A stretch of 64,000 nt of DNA from VXPW01 sp965115815 (GTDB lineage: Bacteria; Pseudomonadota; Alphaproteobacteria; TMED109): NCBI GenBank assembly GCA_965115815.1, contig OZ220465.1, positions 2,790,001 through 2,854,000 of the forward strand, read 5' to 3'. Below, one piece after another: positions 1-14,353 of the stretch. The notes beneath the pieces were generated by a model. The model saw only the letters and a list, made by a program, of their open reading frames with translations. It ran no database searches and had not been told where the DNA came from. Within the stretch, counting starts at the first letter, position 1. Every line of letters starts with the position of its first letter. Made by a program: the position numbers and the translations under genes.

Positions 1-1
1 G

Positions 2-589
2 GTTGCCGAAGACGAGGTTTGGGTCTGCAGGGATGAGACCCGCCGGCAGCCGACGAAGGAACCCCGCCTTCCCCGTCCCGTGCGGCCCGGGCCGCCGGAA
101 ATCGTCGACTACGAATACGAGCGAAACGGTACGGCCCCTCTCTTCCTGGCGTTCGCGCCCAACGAAACCTGGCGTACGGTGAACGTCACCGACCGACGCA
201 CAGCGCGGGACGGGGCGCAGTTCCTCCGGGAACGCGCGGACGATCCTATCCCCGGAAGGAAGATCGTACGGGTCATGGACCACCGGAACCCGCACGGCCC
301 CGCATCGTGGTAGGAAGCCTGTGCACCTCCGGAGGCCCTGCGGGTGCGAAAGCGGTTCGAGTTTCGGTACCCGCCGAAGCACGGAAGCGGGCTCCCCAGG
401 GCCGAGATCGAAATCGGCGCGGGGTCGCGACCGTGTCTTCGACGACGCCTTCCCGACCGCGCCACCCTGCTGTGGGAGACCGCGGCATGAGTCGAGCGCC
501 GCAACGCAACCGGCGGCACCGTCGATGGGCGGTTCACGACGGCCGACGCCCGGGGGAAACTGAAGCCCCTATACCCAGCAAGCCAATGA
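2..589 (+). pseudogene. IS630-family transposase remnant
   Basis: One reading frame, entering from the left edge, matches the catalytic half of IS630 transposases: CRDET (first Asp), a DYEYERNGT block, then MDHRNPHGP (second Asp), a PPKHGS segment and RAEIEIG (third acidic residue), ending in FTTADARGKLKPLYP and a TGA at 587-589. The frame is broken by TAG at 311-313, where family members have an aromatic residue after the ASL/ASW motif, and by TGA at 488-490 at a conserved Trp position. The DDE residues survive but the product cannot be made whole. The N-terminus lies outside the window. Confidence 0.85.
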
Positions 590-1216
590 TTCCGTACTAC
601 TAGAACCCCTTGTTAAACATGGATTCATGCCGTTCTCCCTTCTTGAACGTAAATCCTCGCCCGAACGGCACCGGACGACGCCGACTCCGATGGCGCAGGG
701 GGCGACCGACAAGACCCACGGCAAGGGCACCTCGGACAACGGCCCCTTACACCGCTTTCGCACTCTGCTCAACAACCTCGCAACGAACCCCCGGATCACC
801 ATCAAGCCCCGGCCGGACGGGAGGGAAACCTTCGAAGGGATCCCCCGTCCCACTCCCCTCCAGGCACGACCCTCGCAGGGCCCTGCCTACGTCCGTGACG
901 TTCCCGGTACCCGAACTCCGGATTTCCCGAATCCACTCTGCACGACCGAATGTCATGCGAAAGCTCCGCTGGAAGTCCGATCAAACGTGAGGCTCGACGA
1001 GAGATTTCAACCTGCGTCACGGTTGCTCCCGATCCGGAGTCGGGCCCGGCGCAGGCTCATCCCCGGCCGCGCCGCCCGCACCGTTTCCGAAAGCCCGGCT
1101 CGCGCATCACGCGTCCGTACGACACGGCATGGGGAAGTCCTCGCGATTCACGGCCGGCCGGTATAGGATGGGGTACGCTCGCCGCACTTTCGCCCGCATC
1201 TCCGACCTGCAGACCG
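590..1216. other. Intergenic stretch, no gene recognised
   Basis: This 627-base stretch separates the IS630 remnant from the enoyl-CoA hydratase gene. Open frames exist, as expected in GC-rich DNA, but their translations are rich in Arg, Pro and Thr and resemble no family known to me. I see no tRNA, inverted repeat or convincing promoter. It may be decayed flanking sequence. Confidence 0.5.
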
Positions 1217-2047
1217 ATGACCCCTCCGGCACCGCCCGCACCTCCTTCCGTTGCCGACTGCACGCTGGAAATTGATGGCCGCACGGCCCTGCTCGCGTTC
1301 GACCGCCACGATGTCCGCAACGCGCTGACCGGCACAAACATCGTGGACGACCTGCTTGCGGTGATCGGGTGGATCAACCGCGTGCGGACCATTTCGGTGC
1401 TCATCCTGACCGGGAACGGCACCGCATTCTCTGCCGGTGGCAACGTGCGGGACATGCGCGACCGGGCCGGCGACTTCGAAGGTTCCGCACCGGACGTCGA
1501 ACACGCCTACCGGCACGGCATCCAGCGTATGCCCCGGGCCATGCACGACATCGAGGTTCCCGTAATCGCCGCTGTCAACGGCCCGGCGATCGGGGCTGGC
1601 TGCGACCTCGCGTGCATGTGCGATCTCCGGATCGGCGGCCGGTCTGCCCGGTTTGCGGAGAGCTTTGTCAACCTAGGGATCATTCCGGGCGACGGCGGCG
1701 CCTGGTTCCTGTCGCGAGCGGTCGGCATGCAGCGGGCGGCCGAACTGACCCTTACCGGCCGCACGGTGGAGTCCAGCGAAGCGCAGGCCCTCGGTCTGCT
1801 GCTTGAGGTAGTGCCGGATGACCGGCTTCGGGACCGGGCGCTGACACTCGCGAAGACGCTGGCCGCCAAGCCGCCGGTTGCGCTCCGCTATGCCAAGCGA
1901 CTCCTGCGCATGGCGGGATCCGTGTCGCTCGACCGGTTCCTCGACGCCTGTGCCGTCTATCAGGGAGTGGCGCACCAGACCGCAGATCACCGCGAGGCCT
2001 TGGCCGCGTTCTTCGAGCAACGGCCGGGCACCTACCGCGGGCACTGA
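1217..2047 (+). CDS. Enoyl-CoA hydratase/isomerase (crotonase) family protein
   Basis: A 276-residue protein, the usual crotonase length. The family hydrates or isomerises acyl-CoA thioesters in the cytoplasm. The first oxyanion-hole motif SAGGN is near residues 72-76, the second (NGPAIGAGCD) at 121-130, one catalytic Glu is in FAES (about 148), and the second acidic position reads PGDGG with Asp at 159 instead of Glu, a common variant among enoyl-CoA hydratases of beta-oxidation-like pathways. The ATG at 1217 is chosen because homology begins soon after it and the in-frame sequence upstream looks non-coding. The gene stands alone and converges on the tRNA gene. The exact substrate cannot be told from sequence. 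Confidence 0.85.
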   Translation: MTPPAPPAPPSVADCTLEIDGRTALLAFDRHDVRNALTGTNIVDDLLAVIGWINRVRTISVLILTGNGTAFSAGGNVRDMRDRAGDFEGSAPDVEHAYRHGIQRMPRAMHDIEVPVIAAVNGPAIGAGCDLACMCDLRIGGRSARFAESFVNLGIIPGDGGAWFLSRAVGMQRAAELTLTGRTVESSEAQALGLLLEVVPDDRLRDRALTLAKTLAAKPPVALRYAKRLLRMAGSVSLDRFLDACAVYQGVAHQTADHREALAAFFEQRPGTYRGH

Positions 2048-2056
2048 ACACCCCCG

Positions 2057-2133
2057 TGGTGGGCCCGGCAGGACTCGAACCTGCAACCTAACCGTTATGA
2101 GCGGTCAGCTCTGACCAATTGAGCTACGGGCCC
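2057..2133 (-). tRNA. tRNA with CAT anticodon, probably tRNA-Ile2 (lysidine-modified)
   Basis: The minus strand folds as a complete cloverleaf: acceptor arms GGGCCCG/CGGGCCC, D arm GCTC/GAGC, anticodon stem GACCG/CGGTT with loop CTCATAA, T arm GCAGG-TTCGAGT-CCTGC, and an encoded CCA end. The anticodon CAT fits elongator Met or the Ile2 tRNA converted by TilS. The overall sequence and the position downstream of rpoD resemble alphaproteobacterial Ile2, so that is preferred, but Met cannot be excluded. Confidence 0.85.
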
Positions 2134-2145
2134 GGTGCCGGGCGG

Positions 2146-4004
<1,859 letters not shown>

Positions 4005-4008
<4 letters not shown>

Positions 4009-5840
4009 GGCTGGGACTGACTCCACGGAATGTCGTCGTCGGGCCCGGGCGGACCCTCCCGGTCCTCCGCTGCCGACGGCAGGGGATCATGGCGGCGCAC
4101 CCAGTCAAGCTGGATCCGAACGGCCGCCTGCCACCCGGCCAAGGCCTCGTCGAGGCCGCTCTCGGGGCGCACAAACGGCTCCACAACGAAACGATGCTCC
4201 CAGCGGCCGGACCGACCCCCTTCCTGCAGAAGGCGATCAAGGTCGCGACTCTCGAGCCACGCGCGGACGCTGGACGGATCTACCGGATGGTTGCGGGCCT
4301 GTCTATGTAGGAGTTCGGTACGTACCAAGTCAAGGTCCGGAACCGCCCGGAACCGCACGGCCGCAAACTCCTCCTCGACCCGGTCCAGCAGGCCGGACAC
4401 GTTGATCACGGCCTGCACGATCGAGCGCTCGCGCCGGGCAGCCCCCGGATTCGGCCCGGCCTCCCGGTGGCGCGCGGCGACCCGCCCGTCGGGACCGGGC
4501 AGGCGCCGGAGCCGCGCGGTCCGGGCCGCCGGCGTCCGGCGCGGCGGCCGGACGACCTCCAGCGTTCCGTGACAGGTCTGCTCGTAGCGGCGCGCGAACT
4601 CCTCGTGGTACGCATCCCGCACCGCTGGGTCGTCGATCCGCTGCACCAGGCGGCCCAGCCGTTCCTGGAAATGCGCCTTGCGTTCCGGGGTATCGAGTCG
4701 CTCCCGCGCATGTTCGGTGTCCCACGCCAGATCAACCAAGGGACGGGCGGACGCCACCACCTCCCGAAAGGCGTCGGCGCCCTCGCGGCGCACCAGCGAG
4801 TCCGGATCCTCGCCCGTCGGCAGGAACGCGAAGCGAAGCGACCGGCCCGGACGGACCGCCGACAGGACGTTCTCCATGGCCCGGATGGCGGCGGCCCGGC
4901 CGGCCCGGTCTCCGTCCATGCAAACCACCGGCTCGTCGTGCAGCCGCCAGGCCATGCGCACCTGCTCGCTCGTGAGCGCGGTCCCCAGCGGGGCGACCGC
5001 CGCCGGGAATCCCCGGGCGGCGAGGGCGATCACGTCCATGTAGCCCTCGACCACGTAGAGGCCGTCCGCCGTGCGTACGGCCGGCCCGGCCCGGTGCAGG
5101 TTGTATAGCGTTCGGCCCTTCTGGAACACCGGGTTTTCCCGGGAGTTCAGATACTTGGCCGAAGCCTTCGGGTCGAGCGCCCGGGCCCCGAAGGCCACGG
5201 TTCTGCCGAGAGGATCGCCGATCGGGAACATCAGGCGGTCGCGAAAGAACGGATAGAGGTGGTTGCGATCATCGCGGCCCAAGAGCCCGGCGTCGAACTG
5301 GATCTCGGGCGGGATGCCGGCCGCCTCCAGGCGACGGACCAGCGAATCACCCTGTCGCGGTGCGTAGCCCATCCCGAAGGCCTCGATCTCGGTCTCGCGG
5401 ATTCCCCTCGACCCGAGATACTCCCGCGCCCGACGGCCGGCCGGCGCACGGAGCTCGTCCGCGAAGAACGCCCGGGCCGCATCCAGCGCCGCCCGGATCC
5501 GGTCGGACCGGCGCGCGCGTTCGGGATCGGTCGGCGCCCCGGTGGGGGGCACCGCCAGACCCGCCTGTGCCGCTACCTTCCGGACCGCATCCAAGAAGCC
5601 CAGCTTCTCGGTATCCATCACGAAGCGGACGGCCGTGCCGGAGGCCTTGCACCCGAAACAGTGATAGAGTCCCTTGGTCTCGTCAACGTTGAACGATGGG
5701 GTCCGCTCCTTGTGGAACGGGCAGAGACCCCGGTACCGGCCGGGGCCGGCCGGCTTGAGCAAAACGATGCGGCCGACGATGTCGGCAATCGGTGCGCGGG
5801 ACTTCAGCTCCTCGAGGAAGCTGTCGGGCAATCGGGCCAC
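4005..5840 (-). CDS. dnaG: DNA primase DnaG
   Basis: A 611-residue primase that makes RNA primers at the replication fork with DnaB. The N-terminus has the CHC2 zinc motif (CPFHKERTPSF...YHCFGC, about residues 40-65). The Toprim catalytic core follows, with VVEGYMDVIAL, PLGTALTSEQ and MDGDRAGRAA supplying the metal-binding Glu and Asp residues. The C-terminal 150 residues match the DnaB-interaction region only loosely, as is usual. The GTG start at 5840 (MARLPDSFLEELKSR) lies 11 nt after the yqeY stop and gives the normal length. The stop overlaps the rpoD start. Confidence 0.95.
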
Positions 5841-5851
5841 GGTTGCCGGGC

Positions 5852-6310
5852 TCAGGCCCCGAGGCGGCGGCGCGCTTCCCGACGCGCCCGGGCCAGATCG
5901 TTCGCATTCGTGCAGATCTTGCGCAATTCCGCCATCGTCTTGCCTAGGTCCCGGATGGACCGCGCCTGGGTGGCGCCGAGCGCCCGCTCGACGGCCTGCG
6001 TCATCTGCGATTCGTTCATCGACGCGGGCAGGTACTCGGCCAGCACCGCCCGCTCCGCCCGGCGCAGGGCGCGCACCTCCGCATTGCCGCCACCGCTCTC
6101 CGTCGCCCCTTCGCAATGGTTGTGCAGGCGCCGGATCAGCGCGCGGACCGCCGCATCGTCAAGGCCGTCCTCTCCTTCCGGCAGGTCGGCTTCCGCATCC
6201 TCGATCGCGGCGATCACCAGCCGGAGCGTCGCCGCCCGCGGGTGATCCTGCACGCGCACGGCATCCTTGAGGTCGGCGCACAGGCGCCCGCGAACACTCC
6301 CCTGACGCAT
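5852..6310 (-). CDS. yqeY: GatB/YqeY domain-containing protein
   Basis: A 152-residue protein typical of the YqeY family, whose domain is shared with the C-terminus of the GatB amidotransferase subunit and binds tRNA. It shows the family pattern of a basic N-terminal helix, an EDGLDDAAVRALIRRL segment and the C-terminal GKTMAELRKICTNANDLARA. The ATG at 6310 is preceded by GAGG about 11 nt upstream. Its precise role is unknown. It is the first gene of the yqeY-dnaG-rpoD operon and divergent from carA, an order typical of alphaproteobacteria. Confidence 0.9.
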   Translation of the reverse strand: MRQGSVRGRLCADLKDAVRVQDHPRAATLRLVIAAIEDAEADLPEGEDGLDDAAVRALIRRLHNHCEGATESGGGNAEVRALRRAERAVLAEYLPASMNESQMTQAVERALGATQARSIRDLGKTMAELRKICTNANDLARARREARRRLGA

Positions 6311-6484
6311 GGTGTGGCGGCCTCGACGTTCAGCACCCTCAGGCACCGGCCTGTGGCGGACAGCATACAGGTACCACGGCCCGGCCGCCCGCCCTTCCCC
6401 GCACCGACCGGGCCGTCTTGCATTTTTCGTTCCCGTCCGTACTTTCGCAGCCATCCCGGACGGTCCGGGGGATCGTGGAAATCG

Positions 6485-7656
6485 ATGACCCAGCCCGGAT
6501 CGCCCCTTCGAGTGCCCGGACGCGCGGCCTCGGGGATTCTGGTGCTGGCCGACGGTACCGTATGCCGGGGCCGCGGCTGGGGGCATGTCGGCCGCGCCGC
6601 CGGTGAGGTGTGCTTCAACACCTCGATGTCCGGCTATCAGGAAGTCCTGACCGACCCGAGCTATGCGGGTCAGATCATCACCTTCACGTTCCCGCACATC
6701 GGGATCGCCGGCTGCAATCGGGCCGACCACGAAGCGGCCGCGCCGGCCGCGCGCGGGGCCGTTTTCCGGGCCGACCCCGCGACCCCTTCGAACTGGCGGA
6801 GCGAACAGCCGCTGGAGGTCTGGCTGCGCGGCGCAGGAATCATCGGCCTCTCCGGCGTCGACACCCGCGCACTCACGCTCCGGATCCGCACGGGCAGCGC
6901 GCCCGCCGGGGTAATCGCACACCGCCCGGACGGCGTCTTCGATGTCGACCGGCTGATCTCCGAAGCCAGGGCTTGGCCCGGACTTGCGGGCATGGATCTG
7001 GCCCGGACGGTGACGTGCCGGGCGCCCTACACGTGGTCGGAGGGCCCGTGGTCCGGACTGGGCCGCCCCGCCCCGCCCGGGCCGCCGATCCCGATCGTCG
7101 CCGTCGACTACGGGGTGAAACGCAACATTCTGCGCCTGCTGGTGGACCGGGGGCTCGCACCCACCGTCGTGCCGGCGACGGAATCGGCCGCGACGATCCT
7201 CGCGCGCCGCCCCGCCGGGATCTTCCTGTCGAACGGTCCGGGAGATCCGGCCGCCACCGCCGAGTATGCGGTGCCGGTCATCCGCGCGCTCGTGGCCTCC
7301 GGCCTTCCGGTGTTCGGCATCTGCCTCGGCCACCAGCTGCTGGCGCGGGCCTTGGGGGCGCACACCGAGAAGATGCGGCAGGGGCACCGGGGAGCCAACC
7401 AGCCGGTCCGCGACTGCACCACCGGCAAGGTCGAGATCACCAGCCAGAACCATGGCTTCGTCGTGTGCCGCGAGAACTTCCCGGAATCGCTGGAAGAGAC
7501 CCACACGTCGCTGTTCGACGGCTCGATCGAGGGCATTCGCCTGCGCGGCCGGCCGGTCTCGGGCGTGCAGTACCACCCCGAAGCGTCGCCCGGACCGCGC
7601 GACTCCGCCTACCTGTTCGACCGGTTCCGGGCGCAGATCGTCGAGGCGGCCGCCTG

Positions 7657-7657
<1 letters not shown>
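6485..7657 (+). CDS. carA: Carbamoyl phosphate synthase small subunit CarA
   Basis: A 390-residue glutaminase subunit that releases ammonia from glutamine for carbamoyl phosphate synthesis, feeding arginine and pyrimidine pathways. The N-terminal CPSase small domain contains VCFNTSMSGYQEVLTDPSY. The class I amidotransferase domain follows, with the nucleophile Cys in GICLGHQLL and the His/Glu pair in YHPEASPGP. The ATG at 6485 gives the normal length and is 174 nt from the divergent yqeY start. Its stop overlaps the carB start (TGATG). Confidence 0.96.
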
Positions 7658-10917
<3,260 letters not shown>

Positions 10918-10971
10918 TGCGGCGGCGACCGGAACCGTTCGCCCCGCCGACCCCGCTGCAGGATGTCCCCG

Positions 10972-11448
10972 ATGCCGAAGGTACCCATGACCGAGGAGGG
11001 CTATCGCGCTCTCCGACAGGAGCTGGACGAGCTCAAGCACGTGCAGCGCCCGGCCGTGGTGGCCGCGGTCGCGGAGGCGCGCGCCCACGGCGACCTGTCG
11101 GAGAACGCCGAATACCACGCCGCCAAGGAGAAGCAGGGACGCATCGAAGCGCGCATCGTCCGACTGTCGGAACGGCTCGGCATGGCGGAGGTCGTCCGCA
11201 CGGACGAGTTGTCGGGAGACGAGGTCCGCTTCGGCGCTTGGGTGACCCTCCGCCATGCTGCGCACGGCACGACGGACACCTACCAGATCGTAGGCAGCGA
11301 CGAAGCCGATCCCGACCTCGACCAGATCTCGCTCGAATCTCCGATCGCGAAGGCGGTCTTGGGGCAACGCAAGGGGGGGTCCGTCGATGTGGAGACCCCG
11401 GGGGGAATCTCCAGCTTCGTCATCACCGACGTGTCGTACCGGCGCTGA
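10972..11448 (+). CDS. greA: Transcription elongation factor GreA
   Basis: A 158-residue cleavage factor that rescues backtracked RNA polymerase. The N-terminal coiled coil (about residues 5-75) carries the acidic loop ARAHGDLSENAEYHAAKEKQG, with the two acidic tip residues in the DLSENAEY part. The C-terminal FKBP-like domain contains SLESPIAKAVLGQ and a closing SFVITDVSYR. The start at 10972 (MPKVPMTEEGYRAL) matches the family start and has AGGA about 8 nt upstream; an in-frame ATG 9 nt earlier is possible. It sits 54 nt after carB. Confidence 0.95.
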   Translation: MPKVPMTEEGYRALRQELDELKHVQRPAVVAAVAEARAHGDLSENAEYHAAKEKQGRIEARIVRLSERLGMAEVVRTDELSGDEVRFGAWVTLRHAAHGTTDTYQIVGSDEADPDLDQISLESPIAKAVLGQRKGGSVDVETPGGISSFVITDVSYRR

Positions 11449-11458
11449 ACCCGGCATC

Positions 11459-12418
11459 GTGACCGGCGCCCGGGACTGTCCCGTCCTCATCGTCGGTTCC
11501 GGACCGGCGGGATGGACGGCCGCCATCTACGCCGCCCGGGCCGCCCTGCAGCCCGTCGTCGTCCGCGGCCCCCAGCCCGGCGGCCAGCTGACCGTCACGA
11601 CCGACGTCGAGAACTACCCGGGGTTCGCCGACATCGTGCAGGGTCCTTGGCTGATGGAGCAGATGGAGGCCCAAGCCCGCGCCGTCGGGGTCGAGATCCT
11701 GGACGATGTCGTCGCGTCGATCGACCTGAACCGTCGGCCGTTCGTCTGCGCGAGCGACAACGGCGCCCGCATCCGGGCCCGGGCAGTCATCCTGGCCACG
11801 GGCGCGAATGCCCGCTGGCTGGGGCTTCCGTCCGAACGGCAGTACCGCGGACACGGGGTCTCGGCCTGTGCCACCTGCGACGGGTTCTTTTTCCGGGGAA
11901 AGGAGGTCGTGGTGGTGGGCGGCGGCAACACCGCGGCGGAAGAGGCCCTGTTCCTGACCCGGTTCGCCACGAAGGTCACGCTGGTACACCGCCGGGACTC
12001 GCTTCGCGCCGACCGCATCCTGCAGGACCGGCTGCAGGCCGAACCCCGCATCGAGATCGTCTGGAACCATGTGGTCGACGCCATTCAGGGCGATGCCGGC
12101 CGGCCGGCCGTCACCGGCGTGCGCCTGCGTTCCACGCGGAACGAGGGCACGCGGGATCTGGCGGCCGAAGGCGTGTTCGTCGCCATCGGCCACGACCCGA
12201 ACACGGCGCTGGTGCGCGGCCAGGTGGAAACCGACGAGGACGGCTACATCCGGACCCGGCCTGGCAGCACGGCGACGAGCATTCCCGGGTTCTTCGCCGC
12301 CGGTGACGTGCAGGACCGGGTGTTTCGTCAGGCCGTCACGGCCGCCGGCCAAGGCTGCATGGCGGCGCTGGAAGCCGAACGGTTCCTGGCCGGGACCCGT
12401 CCGGCGCAGGGCCGGTGA
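11459..12418 (+). CDS. trxB: Thioredoxin-disulfide reductase
   Basis: A 319-residue flavoprotein that uses NADPH to reduce thioredoxin. The N-terminal FAD-binding motif is VLIVGSGPAGWTAAIYAARA, the redox-active disulfide is CATC in VSACATCDGFF (about residues 137-140), the NADPH-binding motif is VVVGGGNTAAEEAL, and the C-terminal FAD segment reads IPGFFAAGDVQD. The GTG start at 11459 gives the standard length. It follows greA by 10 nt, and its stop overlaps the LysR regulator start as GTGA, so greA-trxB-lysR is probably one transcript. Confidence 0.95.
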   Translation: MTGARDCPVLIVGSGPAGWTAAIYAARAALQPVVVRGPQPGGQLTVTTDVENYPGFADIVQGPWLMEQMEAQARAVGVEILDDVVASIDLNRRPFVCASDNGARIRARAVILATGANARWLGLPSERQYRGHGVSACATCDGFFFRGKEVVVVGGGNTAAEEALFLTRFATKVTLVHRRDSLRADRILQDRLQAEPRIEIVWNHVVDAIQGDAGRPAVTGVRLRSTRNEGTRDLAAEGVFVAIGHDPNTALVRGQVETDEDGYIRTRPGSTATSIPGFFAAGDVQDRVFRQAVTAAGQGCMAALEAERFLAGTRPAQGR

Positions 12419-13323
12419 CCGAGCCTCCGCACCTCGACTGGGACCGACTGCGGATCTTTCGCATCGTCGCGGACGCGGGGTCGTTCACACGGGCAGGCGA
12501 AACCCTCCGCCTGTCGCAGGGCGCGATCAGCCGCCAGATCCGTTCGCTGGAACGAAGCTTGGACGTCACGCTGTTCCAGCGGCACGCCCGCGGTCTCGTC
12601 CTGACCGAACAGGGCAAGATCCTCCGGCAAACGTCCCGTGACGTGTTCGACCGCATCTCCCGCATGGAGGCGCAGCTGGACCATAACCGCGAACGGCCGC
12701 GCGGCCCGCTCCGCGTGACCACCACGGTCGGGTTCGGCTCCGTCTGGCTGCCCTCGCAGATCAACGAGTTCCTCGACCGGTATCCGGAAATCCACCTGTC
12801 GCTGCTGATCGGCGATTCGGAGGTGGACGTCCATCTTCTCAAGGCCGATGTCGCCATCCGGATGGCGCCGCCCCGGCAACCCAGCCTGATCCAGCGCCAC
12901 CTCTTCACCGGCCACATCGCCCTCTATGCCGCGCCGTCGTATCTCCGCCAGTTCGGTACGCCGCAGACCCTCGAAGACCTTCTCGAGCACCGGATCGTCA
13001 CCTATGGGGACCAGACCTCGATGCCGTTTCCCGGGGTGAACTGGCTGGGGGAATCCCTCCGCAGACTGGACCCCCGCTTCGAACCGGCAGTCACCCTCAA
13101 CAACCTCGTCGGCATGGTCCGTTCGGTGGAATGGGGTGCTGGCATCGCCGCCCTGCCCACCCTGCTGGTCCACCAAATGGGCCGATGCGAGCACATCATG
13201 CGCGACATCGAGGGGCCGTTGATCGAAGCCTACTTCGTCTATCCCGAAGTGCTCCGGAACACGCTCCGGGTGAACGTGTTCCGGGACTTCCTGCTGGAGA
13301 AGATCCGAGAGGTGCGGCTCTGA
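12415..13323 (+). CDS. LysR-family transcriptional regulator
   Basis: A 302-residue LysR-type regulator. The N-terminal winged helix-turn-helix covers about residues 10-70 (LRIFRIVADAGSFTRAGETL, then LSQGAISRQIRSLE). The effector domain starts around 95 (LRVTTTVGFGSVWLPSQINEF) and carries the usual alpha/beta pattern. The GTG start overlaps the trxB stop. This trxB-LysR adjacency is common in Rhodospirillales-type genomes. The regulated genes are unknown; the divergent-target rule gives no clue because the upstream gene is co-directional. Confidence 0.92.
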   Translation: MTEPPHLDWDRLRIFRIVADAGSFTRAGETLRLSQGAISRQIRSLERSLDVTLFQRHARGLVLTEQGKILRQTSRDVFDRISRMEAQLDHNRERPRGPLRVTTTVGFGSVWLPSQINEFLDRYPEIHLSLLIGDSEVDVHLLKADVAIRMAPPRQPSLIQRHLFTGHIALYAAPSYLRQFGTPQTLEDLLEHRIVTYGDQTSMPFPGVNWLGESLRRLDPRFEPAVTLNNLVGMVRSVEWGAGIAALPTLLVHQMGRCEHIMRDIEGPLIEAYFVYPEVLRNTLRVNVFRDFLLEKIREVRL

Positions 13324-13365
13324 TCCCGGCCGGTCCGTTTCGTGCGGGCGCTGCCGGCCCGAACC

Positions 13366-14331
13366 CTACCGATACAGGTTCGCGGCGGTGCTCCCGGCAT
13401 AGAGCGACGCCACCCACTCCCCGTACCCATTGAACGCCTGCGTCGGGATCCGCTGGCCGGTCCCGATGTCCTCTTCGGTAGCCTGGCTCCAGCGCGGATG
13501 CGGCACATCCGGATGGACATTGGCCCAGAAGCCGTACTCGCGCGCATTGGTTTCCTCCCAGAAGCCGACCGGACGTTCGGCCGTGAACCGGAACCGGACG
13601 ATCGACTTGATCGACTTGAAGCCGTACTTCCAGGGCACGGCCAGCCGCAGCGGCGCGCCGTTCTGCCGCGGCAGCGGCTGGCCGTAGAGACCGGTCACGA
13701 GGAACGCCAGTTCGTGATTCGCTTCCGCCATCGTGAGACCCTCGACGTACGGCCACGGGTACCAGTCCTGGCGCTGCCCCTTGGCCGTGTCCGGATCGAG
13801 GAACGTCTCCATCGCGACATACCGTGCCCCGTCCGTCGGTTGGGCGAAGCGCACCAGTTCCCGGAACGGGAACCCCGACCACGGTACGACCATCGACCAC
13901 GCCTCCACGCAACGGTGCCGGTACACACGCTCCTCCAGCGGCATCCGGGCCAGAAGATCATCGATCGCGAGGGTCCGCGGCGATTCCACCAGGCCGTCGA
14001 TGCGCACTTCCCACGGACGGATCGCGAGCGCCTGGGCCGCCTTCCAGATCTTCTTGCTGGTTCCGAACTCGTAGAAATTGTTGTACCGCGTCGCCGTGCC
14101 TTCCGGCGTCAGCACCCGGCCCGGACCGGCGGTGAACCGCTCGTTGCGCGCGACGGGGTAGAGCTCGGAACTCGGATCCTCCGGACCGGCCGCGCCGAAT
14201 GCGGGCGCCGCGGCTGCGACGCCGGCGGCCGCCAAGCCCGCCACGATCTCGCGCCGGTTCCGGAACACGCGCTCCGGCGTGACGGCGCGTTCCGGGAGCT
14301 CCCAGTCCCGTGCGGCACCACGCATGGCCAT
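13366..14331 (-). CDS. msrP: Periplasmic methionine sulfoxide reductase catalytic subunit MsrP (YedY)
   Basis: A 321-residue molybdopterin enzyme of the sulfite-oxidase fold that repairs oxidised Met in the cell envelope. The Mo-ligating Cys is in YRHRCVEAWSMVVPW (about residue 150), and the family segments FPFRELVRFA, WPYVEGLTMAEA and GAPLRLAVPWKYGFKSIKSI are all present. A twin-arginine-like RNRREIVAGLAAAGVAAAAP leader starts around residue 24. The ATG at 14331 has GGAGG 5 nt upstream. No membrane haem partner MsrQ is adjacent. It is 22 nt downstream of the molybdopterin oxidoreductase and probably co-transcribed with it. Confidence 0.93.
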   Translation of the reverse strand: MAMRGAARDWELPERAVTPERVFRNRREIVAGLAAAGVAAAAPAFGAAGPEDPSSELYPVARNERFTAGPGRVLTPEGTATRYNNFYEFGTSKKIWKAAQALAIRPWEVRIDGLVESPRTLAIDDLLARMPLEERVYRHRCVEAWSMVVPWSGFPFRELVRFAQPTDGARYVAMETFLDPDTAKGQRQDWYPWPYVEGLTMAEANHELAFLVTGLYGQPLPRQNGAPLRLAVPWKYGFKSIKSIVRFRFTAERPVGFWEETNAREYGFWANVHPDVPHPRWSQATEEDIGTGQRIPTQAFNGYGEWVASLYAGSTAANLYR

Positions 14332-14353
14332 GGATCCCTCCTTCCGGCGGCGC

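Noticed and set aside
627..1166. 179-codon open frame upstream of the enoyl-CoA hydratase
   Set aside because: No ribosome-binding site, no family resemblance, and composition typical of random GC-rich frames.
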